64,000 nt of DNA from Natrinema halophilum. GTDB lineage: Archaea; Halobacteriota; Halobacteria; Halobacteriales; Natrialbaceae. The position numbers and the translations under genes are program-made. The stretch spans positions 620,001 through 684,000 of the forward strand of contig NZ_CP058601.1 of NCBI RefSeq assembly GCF_013402815.2, in the 5' to 3' direction. The notes under the pieces were generated by a model. That model ran no database searches. It had not been told where the DNA came from and worked only from the letters and a program-made list of their open reading frames with translations. Of this stretch, positions 53,201 to 61,786 are shown piece by piece (position 1 is the first letter of the stretch; the number at the start of each line of letters is the position of its first letter).

Positions 53201-53599
53201 AGCAGCAGTATTACCTGGGGCGGGTCATCGTACTCGAGCAATTCATCGGATACGTCACCGTCGGACAATTCGTCCAGTACTGATGGGTCCACGAACGAAA
53301 CGTCTACTGTGGACGATCCATCCGATACGGATGATTCGACAGCCGACCCATCCGACATGGACGATTCGACAGCCGATCCATCCGACACGGACGATTCGAC
53401 GGATGACTCGTCCACTACGGACGATTCATCGAACGAAACAGCCACCACGGACGAATCGTCACCAAACGACGATTCAACCACCGAGGGTTCGTCTTCGGAA
53501 CCCTCAGGGACTGGTAGTGATGGTACCCCCGGATTCGGTCCGCTCGTGACGCTCCTGTCTCTCGGAGCGCTCATCTCCCTCGCTCGGCGACTCGAGTAA
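50261..53599 (+). CDS. PGF-CTERM surface glycoprotein with PKD domain
   Basis: 1112 residues. Signal peptide residues 1-31, then about nine CARDB-like beta modules (for example VTNVAREGSGTVFTEQNMTV), many N-x-S/T sites, a PKD domain at about 905-990 (GTIGSSVSFDAASSSDNVGI, WDFDNDGSYD), a Ser/Thr/Asp-rich stalk with DSTADPSDMDD repeats, and PGFGPLVTLL before a basic end. PGF-CTERM proteins are processed by archaeosortase A and lipid anchored. The AT-rich 255 bp before it hold its promoter. Confidence 0.85.
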   Translation: MSVNPERHRIVALSCSAFLIMSILWVSAPVGAQTLSGGTVGNVPPATGGEMTNANITNESMSTIEVGYNASNQNLADLQLQVKDSNGAFATIDSSLSSNFQEKSLTKTNGTVNLTIPAGRYNQGVSETLTLEVINKSKGSLTSDTGSLNVTKHPVQVTNVAREGSGTVFTEQNMTVNATVENTGSSSASKTIAFKITDPYGQQRTKVSKSVTLKSGETGYVEANVTFSSDGTNTYSAGSSGPNQISVAKNPIETQSLSLSTEVISTPGDSSTASVSLKNNGNTATDRIVELSKDGSTTNSTEVSLAPGATTTVQFVEEFKMLGGHQVSAGMETGRVDVTDPDISVTNLQTNTTSPYTNEAVNLTATINNTGSSKKTVSVVGWSTSVDSGFESQFGPSKQPVTIPGGGQKNVSFVSKFRNSGTYNLTVNDGANTTVTVQKALELKSTSFGKTVLSKGESTTLNITYDNPTSTSRSKNVFLWNGTGSQTKQISVGANSQKRISFSLSYDTAGEKYLFVDGKMLSVQVLDDTSGTPNVNVRNTVVPAKPVNGTSTQYFVELNNTGDADAVRTVNLTVGGSVVDQRDVLVEASSTGFAMVEHTYTTKKNHSGYLNVSTGYSEPFTADVRGPVVKDGSVTIKHVNGTQPSQLPQVSAQYDSGFIGFQITNGQQRADKYNLSTIGADTTTEFRVNLTVDNYSPRVMASNGRNLTWTKSPGPNANETNISITLRPAQLDYKTQFEGGYPSSPSEWDAAVKNDTADYGWSTALRLGIGNAKGDFFQASPSDLDGMTVSTDAQMFSMPTYIPAKNGQQPGLRVPLAGPHKTVNGNINQGYYKAFLPQSLLDSWGVTNPSTQLAAQYQNSNVNMNVNDVNGGAYVNISLHYSSGQVTISKTDNTAPTADAGSSVSGTIGSSVSFDAASSSDNVGITTYEWDFDNDGSYDTSSGSATTSHTFQSSGTYTVTVRVSDGAGNTDTDTVTASISSSSITWGGSSYSSNSSDTSPSDNSSSTDGSTNETSTVDDPSDTDDSTADPSDMDDSTADPSDTDDSTDDSSTTDDSSNETATTDESSPNDDSTTEGSSSEPSGTGSDGTPGFGPLVTLLSLGALISLARRLE

Positions 53600-53780
53600 C
53601 CAACTCTTTTCTGTCTCTTCTCGAAGTTGCTCTAAACCCATCTTATCGTGTCGGAATTCGGTAGAACCAGTGTTGCAACCTAGAACTTTTCGCCTCCCAC
53701 TGATCGAATCTGCCCCTCCCCTTGTCGATTGGATCTCTTAGCCCGTCTCGAAACCCGTACATCGTGCGGGGTTCGGGGAT

Positions 53781-54263
53781 CTATTGTTCGACCTCTACCA
53801 GTTCCATCACCTCAACGTAATCGAGTGGTGTGCTATGATTAGCACGGATGAGATTTTCGTCATTTATCTCGAGGTCGAGATCGTCGAGTTGTTCGGCAAC
53901 GTGGGTAATATCCTCATCATGGGCGCCGACTGCCTTGATGTGGAGATTTTCCTGGCCGGTCATCAGTTCGGTTACGTCGGTGACTTGTGGAAGCGCCAAC
54001 GCCTTCTCGGCCACGGTCGAGCGGTCGCTGATACGGGCCGTACAGCTGAAATGAAAGTGGAGACGAAGACCCGTCTGCTCGTGGTCGATAATTGGTGTAT
54101 ATCCGGTGATGATTCCGGCATCTGCTAACCGTTCCATTCGATTGTGAATGGTGTTGTCTGAAACACCGATTTCCTCAGCAAGCTCGATTGCCTTGGCCCG
54201 AGCATTCTCCTGAAGCAAGGTAAGCAACTGCTCGTCTACGTCATCGAGTTGGTACTCAGTCAC
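53781..54263 (-). CDS. Lrp/AsnC family regulator
   Basis: 160 residues. DDVDEQLLTLLQENARAKAI, AEEIGVSDNTIHNRMERLAD is the N-terminal helix-turn-helix; TELMTGQENLHIKAVGAHDE and the C-terminal strands form the RAM domain that binds amino acids and oligomerises. It faces a 190-bp AT-rich upstream region. Confidence 0.85.
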   Translation of the reverse strand: MTEYQLDDVDEQLLTLLQENARAKAIELAEEIGVSDNTIHNRMERLADAGIITGYTPIIDHEQTGLRLHFHFSCTARISDRSTVAEKALALPQVTDVTELMTGQENLHIKAVGAHDEDITHVAEQLDDLDLEINDENLIRANHSTPLDYVEVMELVEVEQ

Positions 54264-54494
54264 AGGAGTACTTGTCGAGCTACCTCCATGGGTATTTCGA
54301 TACTCAACTAGATCTGGGATATAATTTCGAATTTTTTAGAATATGGGTGAGGATATTGATTTGCCGAACTCTCCTTTCCAAAATTGAAATATATGAACCG
54401 AAGTAGGATGGGAATATACCATATGATGGGGATTGATTTCGAAATTCCACCCCTATGTGTGCTATTAGGGAATTACCGAATCCTTACCCAGATG

Positions 54495-54502
54495 TTTATA
54501 TA
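54495..54502 (+). promoter_or_regulatory. TATA box of HalOD1 operon
   Basis: TTTATATA lies 22-29 bp before the GTG at 54524, so the transcript is expected to start at the codon (leaderless). It lies inside a longer open frame starting at 54455, which argues against that start. Confidence 0.7.
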
Positions 54503-54523
54503 CGTGGCTGCCCAGTTCCTTCT

Positions 54524-54778
54524 GTGAACCCCGCACAGAATACGACGTCGACGACGATAAATCGCCGCGGACCAGATGCAGTCACTGAAGCAGTCGTCAA
54601 CGCTGTTGCTGATATAGATGGTACGTCGCCGTTGGAGTTGCGACCGTTGAGTACCGTGATCGACCCGGATGCCCTCGGAAAACTCGTTCGAAATGGTGAG
54701 GACGTCTCTGTCGAGTTCGCCTACTGCGGATACAACGTTTGCGTTTCCAGCATAGGGAAGGTCACTGTGAGGGACTAG
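54524..54778 (+). CDS. HalOD1-type output domain protein
   Basis: 84 residues from the GTG at 54524. AVTEAVVNAVADIDGTSPLE, LRPLSTVIDPDALGKLVRNG, and VEFAYCGYNVCVSSIGKVTV are the HalOD1 pattern. A second HalOD1 gene occurs in the provirus at 9527. Followed after one base by the zinc protein gene, so the two probably work together. Confidence 0.8.
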   Translation: MNPAQNTTSTTINRRGPDAVTEAVVNAVADIDGTSPLELRPLSTVIDPDALGKLVRNGEDVSVEFAYCGYNVCVSSIGKVTVRD

Positions 54779-54779
54779 A

Positions 54780-54947
54780 GTGGCCGACGACGAACCTGAA
54801 TTCTGGAACGTTTGCTCCTCCTGTGGAGGAGAATACAGCACCGCTGATCCTCCGCCGATCGTCGAAGTGGAAACAGACGGCGACGATGTCTCACCTCTCT
54901 CGTTCTGCAGCGAGGAGTGCAAAGTAGCGTGGACAGGTGACTCATAA
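54780..54947 (+). CDS. Small zinc-finger protein paired with HalOD1
   Basis: 55 residues from a GTG at 54780. CSSCGG near residue 12 and CSEEC near residue 45 form a CxxC...CxxxC zinc site, DUF7576-like in pattern. Located one base after the HalOD1 stop and in the same transcript. Confidence 0.7.
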   Translation: MADDEPEFWNVCSSCGGEYSTADPPPIVEVETDGDDVSPLSFCSEECKVAWTGDS

Positions 54948-55210
54948 GCCGTTTCTTTGGGAGAAACTTTCGAGTGAAACAGTTCTGTCTTGGTTGTCCA
55001 CGCTCTAGGACTAGCTCTTCTTCCCCGTCCTCGAGGTGGTAAATAACTTAACTGCCACTGGAAAATCCTCTCGTGTTATTCCGTCAGGAGTGAGGACCTG
55101 GCGACCATCGACCGCTGACGATCCGAACTGACATCCTCCCTGTCCCGAAAGTCCGAGGGATATCTCTGACTTGCGGTGCCTCCCCAGGTCCATGCTATTT
55201 GTGGGTCAAA

Positions 55211-55224
55211 AGTAGTAGACTACT
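55211..55224. promoter_or_regulatory. Dyad before the MFS gene
   Basis: AGTAGTAGACTACT is an inverted repeat with 6-bp arms and a 2-bp centre, two bases upstream of an ATG at 55227. It could be the operator of a TetR- or PadR-like regulator not encoded here. The 324 bp between 54948 and 55271 holds no other supported gene. Confidence 0.45.
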
Positions 55225-55226
55225 GC

Positions 55227-56957
55227 ATGCCCCCAGACGGGCCTCCTTCTACCGGCAGCTCTCGTCTCCCGATGCGCTTACAGACGGGAATACAACACTG
55301 GGCCCCAGCAATCGCCGTGAGTCTGACGACGTTCATCGTGGTCATCAATGCATCCCTGATGAACGTGGCGATTCCCACGATGGTAGCTGATTTTGACACC
55401 ACGGTAACCGTAATTCAAGGGGCGGTTTCACTCTACTCGTTGGTGATCGCTGCGCTGGTTCTTCCAGCCGGTACGTTGCCGTCTCGGCATAGTAGTAGGC
55501 GTGTAATGGCAATCGCTCTGATCGTTTATGCCGGCGGGACGGTGGTAGCAGCGATCAGCTGGAATACTACGGTCCTCTATATCGGCTGGTCATTCATCGA
55601 GGGCTCCGCGGCCGCCGTGATATTTCCCCTGACGTACACCGAATTGAGAGTAAGTTACGAAGGCGATGACCGGGCGAAGGCGTTCGGACTGTTGGCCGGC
55701 GTAAGCGGAGTTGGCGGAACTCTCGGACCGATTATCGGTGGAGCACTAACCACGTACGCGAGTTGGCGGTGGGGGTTTACGCTCCAACTCATCGGTGTGG
55801 TCGTTATTCTCTTTTTCGTTCAGTATATGAGTTCGGAGCCGCTGTCTGAAACACGCAGTTCGCTGGACAAAGGTGGGACAGCTCTGTCCGTCGTCGGTTC
55901 GACGTCGCTCGTCACCGGATTCCTTCTCAGCGGGAAGTATGGGTGGTTAGTCGAACGGCGACCGTTCGTCGTCGGCGAGTTGCAGTTTAATCCATTCGGG
56001 ACGTCGCCGGCGATCTGGTTTCTCGGGTCCGGATTGCTCGCGTTTGCCGCGTTCGTTCAGTACGAACGCAGGCTGCAACGTACTGGCAAATCGCCGCTCG
56101 TTCCGCTGAATGTACTGACGAACCGCCCGTTTTTATCAGGTGTTATCACGTACAATATCCGCTCGATAATCTCGGCTGGCTTCTTTTTTATCTTCCCGGT
56201 CTATCTCCAGGCTGTACTCGGATACACTGCCTTCGAATCTGGGCTAGCGTTGTTACCGTATTCGCTCGCGTCGATCCTTTTGTCGACGGTGACGACCAGT
56301 TGGCGGAAGTTTATCTCACCAAAGACCCTCATCCAGGTCGGCATCGTGTGTATGGGCTTGGGACTGGTGCTGTTGTACGAGCAGACGGGCCCCGATCAGA
56401 CGATCAGCGGGATGGCTATCCCAGTGGCGCTTGTCGGAGCCGGTGTCGGACTCATTCTGGCACAGATATCCAATATGACGATGTCTGCCGTCCCCACCGC
56501 GGACTCCGCCGAGGCATCCGGAGTCCTGAACGTAAGCAGTTCGATAGGGTACTCCCTGGGGACAGCAGTCGTTGGTTCGTATTTCCTCGGACAGTTCTAC
56601 GGGAGTGTCGTCGATGGAGTATTACGGGCCGAACGCGTGACCGTTTCAGCAGCGCAACGAAACGATCTGGTGATCGCTCTCGAAGATGCAGCAGAGACGG
56701 CGACCGAAGCCTCCCAGCAACAGTTCCTGAACCGACTCACTCCTGTCCAACGAGAACTGCTCGAGGGTATCTTTGAAGCTGCGATGTTCGACGCTCAACG
56801 GGCGGCGCTGCTCCTCCTCGTCCTAATCGTGTTGCTCCTGCTTATCGCATCGTCGTTCTTGCCACGGCAGATACCGGGAGACGACGACCGAACCGACGAC
56901 CCCGAATCACCCGGAGGCACGACGCGTGAGGCTTCTGAAACAGCCGTGGAGGACTAA
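55227..56957 (+). CDS. MFS drug exporter, DHA2-like (14 helices)
   Basis: 576 residues from the ATG at 55227; the ATG at 55272 is an alternative. ALVLPAGTLPSRHSSRRVMA matches the MFS loop 2-3 motif, and GLLAGVSGVGGTLGPIIGG the DHA motif C helix. About fourteen hydrophobic segments. Probable proton-driven export of small molecules. The C-terminus is a polar tail. Confidence 0.85.
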   Translation: MPPDGPPSTGSSRLPMRLQTGIQHWAPAIAVSLTTFIVVINASLMNVAIPTMVADFDTTVTVIQGAVSLYSLVIAALVLPAGTLPSRHSSRRVMAIALIVYAGGTVVAAISWNTTVLYIGWSFIEGSAAAVIFPLTYTELRVSYEGDDRAKAFGLLAGVSGVGGTLGPIIGGALTTYASWRWGFTLQLIGVVVILFFVQYMSSEPLSETRSSLDKGGTALSVVGSTSLVTGFLLSGKYGWLVERRPFVVGELQFNPFGTSPAIWFLGSGLLAFAAFVQYERRLQRTGKSPLVPLNVLTNRPFLSGVITYNIRSIISAGFFFIFPVYLQAVLGYTAFESGLALLPYSLASILLSTVTTSWRKFISPKTLIQVGIVCMGLGLVLLYEQTGPDQTISGMAIPVALVGAGVGLILAQISNMTMSAVPTADSAEASGVLNVSSSIGYSLGTAVVGSYFLGQFYGSVVDGVLRAERVTVSAAQRNDLVIALEDAAETATEASQQQFLNRLTPVQRELLEGIFEAAMFDAQRAALLLLVLIVLLLLIASSFLPRQIPGDDDRTDDPESPGGTTREASETAVED

Positions 56958-57492
56958 CCGAAACCACCAACCGGACACCTCGGATGCGAGCCATCTCCTT
57001 TCGGTCGCGCAGGGACCGCTGTTTCAGCTGGCTTGCTATAACCTCGAGAGGTCTCACTGGCTTGCTCTCGATGTACTCGAGACCATGTCGGTGCGACCGT
57101 ATCAGAGCCCGCTTCTCTACTTCAGAAAATAAACGAGTGGATTGGAGCAGATTTAATTGACCCCGAGACGTGCTCGCTTCGCTACGCGCGCTCCGTTTGT
57201 TTCACCCATCATTTTACTGACACGGGATCGTCGCCCCGCACCTCGAGAATTTCGTGCTGATGTCTCCGACATGAATAATGGATGATAGCTCTGTTGAAAC
57301 CATCAACGATTGATAGGAATCGTGTGCAGAATACAGAGAATGGATGCAGCAAACTGACCTCGTTTGTTCCGGATAATTTCGGCAAATCTACCGGTCAGTA
57401 GACCTGTGTGCTGTTCGTTGTTCTCCAGTACATGACACTCAGGTTATGCTGTCACCATAACTGCTTATGGAGCGGGGAGATGTCCCTCCTCT
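56958..57492. other. Intergenic stretch with possible relic attachment site
   Basis: 535 bp with no supported gene. TGGATTGGAGCAGATTT at 57138-57154 matches the 3' end of the tRNA-Val at 58491-58507 at 15 of 17 positions in the same orientation. A probable TATA-like box near 57462 serves the DUF2270 gene. Confidence 0.4.
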
Positions 57493-58212
57493 ATGACCGA
57501 TTCGAGTAACGACGAGTTCGACCCATCAGCACCAGACCACCGAGAGATCGGCCGCGAAATGGTTGACGACAGTACGGGACTCGGTTCGGTGATGGCCCAC
57601 ACCTATCGCGGAGAGATAGACCGAGTGGGGATGTGGCGCCAGCGCCTCGACGAGACGACGACGTGGGCGGTGACGCTGATAGCAGCAATCTTGACGTGGG
57701 CGTTTTCGAGTACCGATAACCCACACTATCTGTTGCTGATCGGGATCGTTGTCGTCACCATCTTTCTGGGCATCGAAGCAAGTCGGTACCGGGACTACGA
57801 TGTCTTTCGCTCTCGTGCTCGAGTCATCCAAGAGAACCTGTTCGCAAACGCCCTCGATCCGTCCCAAGGCACTGAAAGTCACGACTGGCGAGCGGAACTG
57901 AGCAAGGATTATCGCAGGCCGACGTTGAAAGTCTCGTTATACGAAGCACTCGCAAACCGGCTCCGGAGTGTGTACCTTCCTCTGCTCAGTGTCCTGTTGG
58001 GCGCATGGATATTCAGGATTACAGCGTTCGCGCCGCGCCAAGACTGGCTGACAACCGCTGAAGTCGCCCGTGTCCCCGGGATTGCTGTGGTTGCCGTTGT
58101 GGGTGTGTTCTACGTCGCACTGCTGGGCGTCACCTTCTGGCCCCACGAGCGCCATGCCAAGGGTGAATTCCGTGAAGGGGACCCGGACGAATGGAAAGAG
58201 ACAGACCGATAA
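57493..58212 (+). CDS. DUF2270 family membrane protein
   Basis: 239 residues. AHTYRGEIDRVGMWRQRLDE and TTWAVTLIAAILTWAFSST, then YLLLIGIVVVTIFLGIEASR, RYRDYDVFRSRARVIQENLF; two further helices at about 165-185 and 200-220. Uncharacterised family of haloarchaea and other prokaryotes. Possibly lies in a small segment flanked by the tRNA-Val 3' sequence and its relic copy. Confidence 0.85.
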   Translation: MTDSSNDEFDPSAPDHREIGREMVDDSTGLGSVMAHTYRGEIDRVGMWRQRLDETTTWAVTLIAAILTWAFSSTDNPHYLLLIGIVVVTIFLGIEASRYRDYDVFRSRARVIQENLFANALDPSQGTESHDWRAELSKDYRRPTLKVSLYEALANRLRSVYLPLLSVLLGAWIFRITAFAPRQDWLTTAEVARVPGIAVVAVVGVFYVALLGVTFWPHERHAKGEFREGDPDEWKETDR

Positions 58213-58490
58213 ACTCGGTCTATGGGTGCCTGAGGAGGTAATAGAGGATAAATACGGATAAATGTGGATTCTGTACCCTCGATACGGCGGCAACCGCTAA
58301 CACACTCTGTGATTATCCGATTGAAACGAGGAACGGTTCTAACACCTCGAGCGTATCCTTCGAACGAACCGTATCCCGTCATCGGGTTCGGACGAAAAGA
58401 GGTGGTGATTGCATGAAACCAATCCCCTCTTAGAGGGAAAACGAAAGACAGCTCCGCTATACCATCATTTAAAACCAATAAGGAAATTGA

Positions 58491-58565
58491 TGGGTTGGGG
58501 CAGATTTGAACTGCCGACTTCCTCCGTGTGAAGGAGGTATCATAACCGGACTAGATCACCAACCC
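58491..58565 (-). tRNA. tRNA-Val (CAC)
   Basis: 75 nt. Acceptor GGGTTGG/CCAACCC, D arm, anticodon stem CCTCC/GGAGG with loop TTCACAC giving anticodon CAC, and T arm GGCAG/CTGCC. Discriminator base A at 58491. No intron. Confidence 0.95.
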
Positions 58566-58706
58566 GCACGAGGCGCTACCCGTCCGTTCAACTTAAGGCT
58601 TCCTTTCACTGATCAGTGCCGGGTTCGCTCGAGGGCTCTCCACCGATCAGCGGTCGCTCGACGCGGCGGGTGTTTCGGTTCCGTCTCGAGGGCACCGTCG
58701 AGACCG

Positions 58707-59240
58707 TTAGTAGTTCGGTGAGTCTTCCGGCTCACCATCACGTGCGTTCACGACGCGGGCGAAGGTGAACAGCCCGTCTGAAAGGCGGTTGAGATACTGG
58801 ACGGCGTCTTCGTTGATTTGCTCGTTCGACGCGAGCGCCACGGCGCGTCTCTCGGCGCGACGACAGACGGTCCGAGCGTGGTGCAGCGCTGCTCCGGGTT
58901 CGCTTCCCGTCGGCAGAATAAACGAGGTCAGCGGCTCGAGTTCATCGTCGTACTCGTCGATCCAGTTTTCGACGGTCTCGACGTGATCGGCGCGGATCGC
59001 AGGGTCGTCCTCGTCCGGATCGGGATTCGCGAAATCGGCTTGCACGACGTGAAGGTGGTTCTGGACTTCGGCCAGGCGGTCGTCGATATCGTCGTAGTCG
59101 GTCGGTCGAACGGTACCGAGGAGCGCGTTGAGTTCGTCGACGGTTCCGTACGCTTCGATACGGGCGCTGGCCTTCGAGATGCGAGTCATGTCTCGAAGGT
59201 CCGTCTCCCCGTCGTCGCCGCGGCCGGTATAGATGGACAT
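58707..59240 (-). CDS. Cob(I)alamin adenosyltransferase, PduO type
   Basis: 177 residues. YTGRGDDGETDLRDMTRISK, KASARIEAYGTVDELNALLG is the N-terminal ATP-binding part; FILPTGSEPGAALHHARTVC and RRAERRAV is the signature around the active site. It transfers the adenosyl group of ATP to cob(I)alamin. Acts in vitamin B12 coenzyme formation. Confidence 0.9.
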   Translation of the reverse strand: MSIYTGRGDDGETDLRDMTRISKASARIEAYGTVDELNALLGTVRPTDYDDIDDRLAEVQNHLHVVQADFANPDPDEDDPAIRADHVETVENWIDEYDDELEPLTSFILPTGSEPGAALHHARTVCRRAERRAVALASNEQINEDAVQYLNRLSDGLFTFARVVNARDGEPEDSPNY

Positions 59241-59371
59241 GGCAAAACCGACGAACGGATTCTACTTAACTTCCGTGTCACTCGGCCCCTGATCCAGTTC
59301 TGGGAGGCGACGCAGCTCGGAGCGCTATCCGAATCAATACGTTAAACTCGTTTCGGTCGTTACCCGCACCT

Positions 59372-59548
59372 ATGGCTCTAGAACTCGATCACCACTGTCC
59401 TAACTGCGGAGGGGAAAAGACGTTTTATCGCGCTGCCAGTACCTCCCTTCACCTCGGCGAGAAAATCAAGTGGCACTGTCCCGACTGTGACTACGGATTC
59501 GTACAGATTCGCGACAACGGGACCGTGATCGATTCGAGCACCGCGTAA
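59372..59548 (+). CDS. Small haloarchaeal zinc-ribbon protein
   Basis: 58 residues. HHCPNCGGEKTFYRAASTSL and WHCPDCDYGFVQIRDNG: two CxxC pairs about 30 residues apart. Haloarchaea carry many such conserved proteins (DUF7838-like). TATA-like sequence not obvious. A ribosome- or nucleic-acid-related role is possible. Confidence 0.75.
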   Translation: MALELDHHCPNCGGEKTFYRAASTSLHLGEKIKWHCPDCDYGFVQIRDNGTVIDSSTA

Positions 59549-59796
59549 CCGACTCGGGTGTCGGATTCATTCGTCTGAGGAACGGGCGTTTCCCCGTTCG
59601 AAATTTCGGATCGGCGTTACTCTTCTTTCTCAGTATCGACAGGAGTCTGATTGGAGTTTTGCGACCGGTTCGTCGTTCTCGATTTCGATCCAGCCGCGGG
59701 CTTCTCTCCAGTGGCTCGCCGATCAATCGGCAGCCAAAAAACGCAAATCAGACGAATGTGGTCGCTCGTTTCCGACTACCGGCTGGGAAACCGATC

Positions 59797-61314
59797 CTAC
59801 TCGAGTGACATGTTGATCGTCTTGGTCTGCTGGTAGTGGTCTAACGTGTCCGTACTGAGTTCGCGACCGATTCCGGACTGCTTGTAACCACCGAACGGGA
59901 GACCTGGAGGGAGGTCGTGATAATTATTTATCCAGATATATCCGGCCTCGATATCACGTGCCGTTCGATTCGCCTGGGTGATATCGTCAGTGATGACGCC
60001 ACCCGCAAGTCCGTAATCGACGTCGTTTGCGACCTCGATCATCGCGTCGTAATCGCTCCATCTGAATACCTCGAGGACCGGGCCGAAAATCTCCTCCTGG
60101 ACGGCCGAGTGATCGTGATCGAGTCCTTCGATGAGGGTCGGTTCGACGTAACAGCCTTCGGAAAGGATCGTATCGTCGGGACGGTCGCCACCGGTGAGGA
60201 ACTGGCCGCCGGCCTCTCGGGCCGCGTCGATGTACTCGAGCGTTCGATCGACTTGCTCGGTAGAGACTTTTGGGCCGAGGTCTGTCTCTTCGCGTAACGG
60301 GTCTCCGATTTTCATTCCATCGACAGCTTCCACGAGTCCTGCGAGAACCTCGTCGGCACAATCTTCGTGGATGAACAGCCGCGATCCGGCTTCGCAGCAC
60401 TCGCCGGTGTTGTAGAAGATCGCAGCGGTGACCAGTTGGATGGCCTTCGAAACGCCGACGTCAGGGTATACAACGATGGGACTCTTGCCTCCAAGCTCGA
60501 GTGTAATGTCAGTGATATTTTCGGCGGCGTTCTTCATTACCCGTTTTCCGACGGCTGTCGAGCCAGTAAACGCGACTTTCCGAACGTCTGGATGGCGAGT
60601 CAACGGTTCTCCGGCCTCTTCTCCGTAGCCGGTAACGACGTTGACGACGCCGTCCGGAACGATATCGTCGATCAGTTCGGCGAGTCGCAGCGCCGAGAGC
60701 GGCGTTTGTTCGGCCGGTTTCAACACCGAACAGTTGCCTGCAGCGAGTGCGGGTGCGAGTTTCCAGGAGGCCATCATCAGGGGGAAATTCCACGGAATGA
60801 TCTGACCGACGACTCCGTACGGTTCCGTGATGACCTGCCCGTACCGCGACTCGTCGGTCATCGTCTTACCGCTGTCCTCGCAGACGATTCCCGCGAAATA
60901 TCGGAACTGTTCTGCGGCCGAGCGAACGTCGACTCTCGATTCCGTAATCGGTTTACCGTTGTCGAGCGTCTCCAACTGGGCGAGTTCTTCGGTATGGGCG
61001 TCGATCGTATCAGCGATGTCGATCAGTATGCGCTGGCGGTCTCCCGCAGTAAACCCGGACCATTCCCGTTCGAACGCACTCCATGCAGCATCGACCGCAC
61101 GATTCACGTCCGCGTTGCGCCCCCGTGCGACTGACGCGAGTTCGTAATTCGTCGTCGGATCAGTCGTTCGGAACGTACCACCGTCGTCCGCGTTCGTGAA
61201 TGCACCGTCGATATACAGCGATGTTCGGTCCGGGACGACGACATCAGCTGTCTCTCGATGACGTTCAGTTATCGCCGACCAGCGATCGTCAGTCGGGTTA
61301 GTTTGACTAGACAC
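59797..61314 (-). CDS. Aldehyde dehydrogenase
   Basis: 505 residues. YIDGAFTNADDGGTFRTTDP, IIPWNFPLMMASWKLAPALA, FTGSTAVGKRVMKNA, glutamate in LELGGKSPIVV, cysteine region GECCEAGSRLF and the C-terminal PFGGYKQSGIGRELS. NAD(P)-dependent oxidation of aldehydes; the closest type is betaine- or general aldehyde dehydrogenase. Substrate not decided by sequence. Confidence 0.85.
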   Translation of the reverse strand: MSSQTNPTDDRWSAITERHRETADVVVPDRTSLYIDGAFTNADDGGTFRTTDPTTNYELASVARGRNADVNRAVDAAWSAFEREWSGFTAGDRQRILIDIADTIDAHTEELAQLETLDNGKPITESRVDVRSAAEQFRYFAGIVCEDSGKTMTDESRYGQVITEPYGVVGQIIPWNFPLMMASWKLAPALAAGNCSVLKPAEQTPLSALRLAELIDDIVPDGVVNVVTGYGEEAGEPLTRHPDVRKVAFTGSTAVGKRVMKNAAENITDITLELGGKSPIVVYPDVGVSKAIQLVTAAIFYNTGECCEAGSRLFIHEDCADEVLAGLVEAVDGMKIGDPLREETDLGPKVSTEQVDRTLEYIDAAREAGGQFLTGGDRPDDTILSEGCYVEPTLIEGLDHDHSAVQEEIFGPVLEVFRWSDYDAMIEVANDVDYGLAGGVITDDITQANRTARDIEAGYIWINNYHDLPPGLPFGGYKQSGIGRELSTDTLDHYQQTKTINMSLE

Positions 61315-61644
61315 AGCTCGTAGAAGTGAGTTCCATTGAGGAATAGTTTTTCATTATTAATCTATAATCGTAATCGAGACTGGCGTTGTATTTGCATCGG
61401 CATCCTATCCGGAAGCAGCAGTTGGAACACGACGTCTCTGACGGCAGGTATCGAACAGACCGTATTGCAGCCACGGAGAACGGATCCACAGGGCGGTATC
61501 GAGGGTGAAAGAAGTGCTCTCTCGGACAGCGGGACTTCGATACCGACACGACCGCTAACGGTACGTCGGATCGTCGGCCAGCGGTGGATCGAGACATCGC
61601 TGAACTGCCGGAGAATCCCGAACCACAGTCCGCTCACCGATTTT

Positions 61645-61727
61645 CCTCGACGCGATGCTGGCAGGTCGATTCATCCTCGACGCGATGCTGGCAGGTCGAT
61701 TCATCCTCGACGCGATGCCGGCAATCG
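61645..61727. repeat. 30-bp tandem repeat, nearly three copies
   Basis: CCTCGACGCGATGCTGGCAG with its continuation GTCGATTCAT recurs head to tail at 61645, 61675 and 61705 (third copy shorter and changed). It lies in the 472-bp gap (61315-61786) between aldehyde dehydrogenase and glycine decarboxylase subunit 2, about 330 bp before the dehydrogenase start. The gap also has an AT-rich promoter-like stretch near 61340-61375. Confidence 0.8.
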
Positions 61728-61786
61728 TTGACCAGAATAGGTTCTCCGGGACGAGAAACGGCCGAAGAATTGGGTGCGATTTCGGG

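Noticed and set aside
54455-54523. Upstream start of the chromosomal HalOD1 gene
   Set aside because: The TATA box lies inside this part, so it is not transcribed.
55011-55193. 60-residue minus-strand frame before the MFS gene
   Set aside because: No promoter, no family, poor composition.
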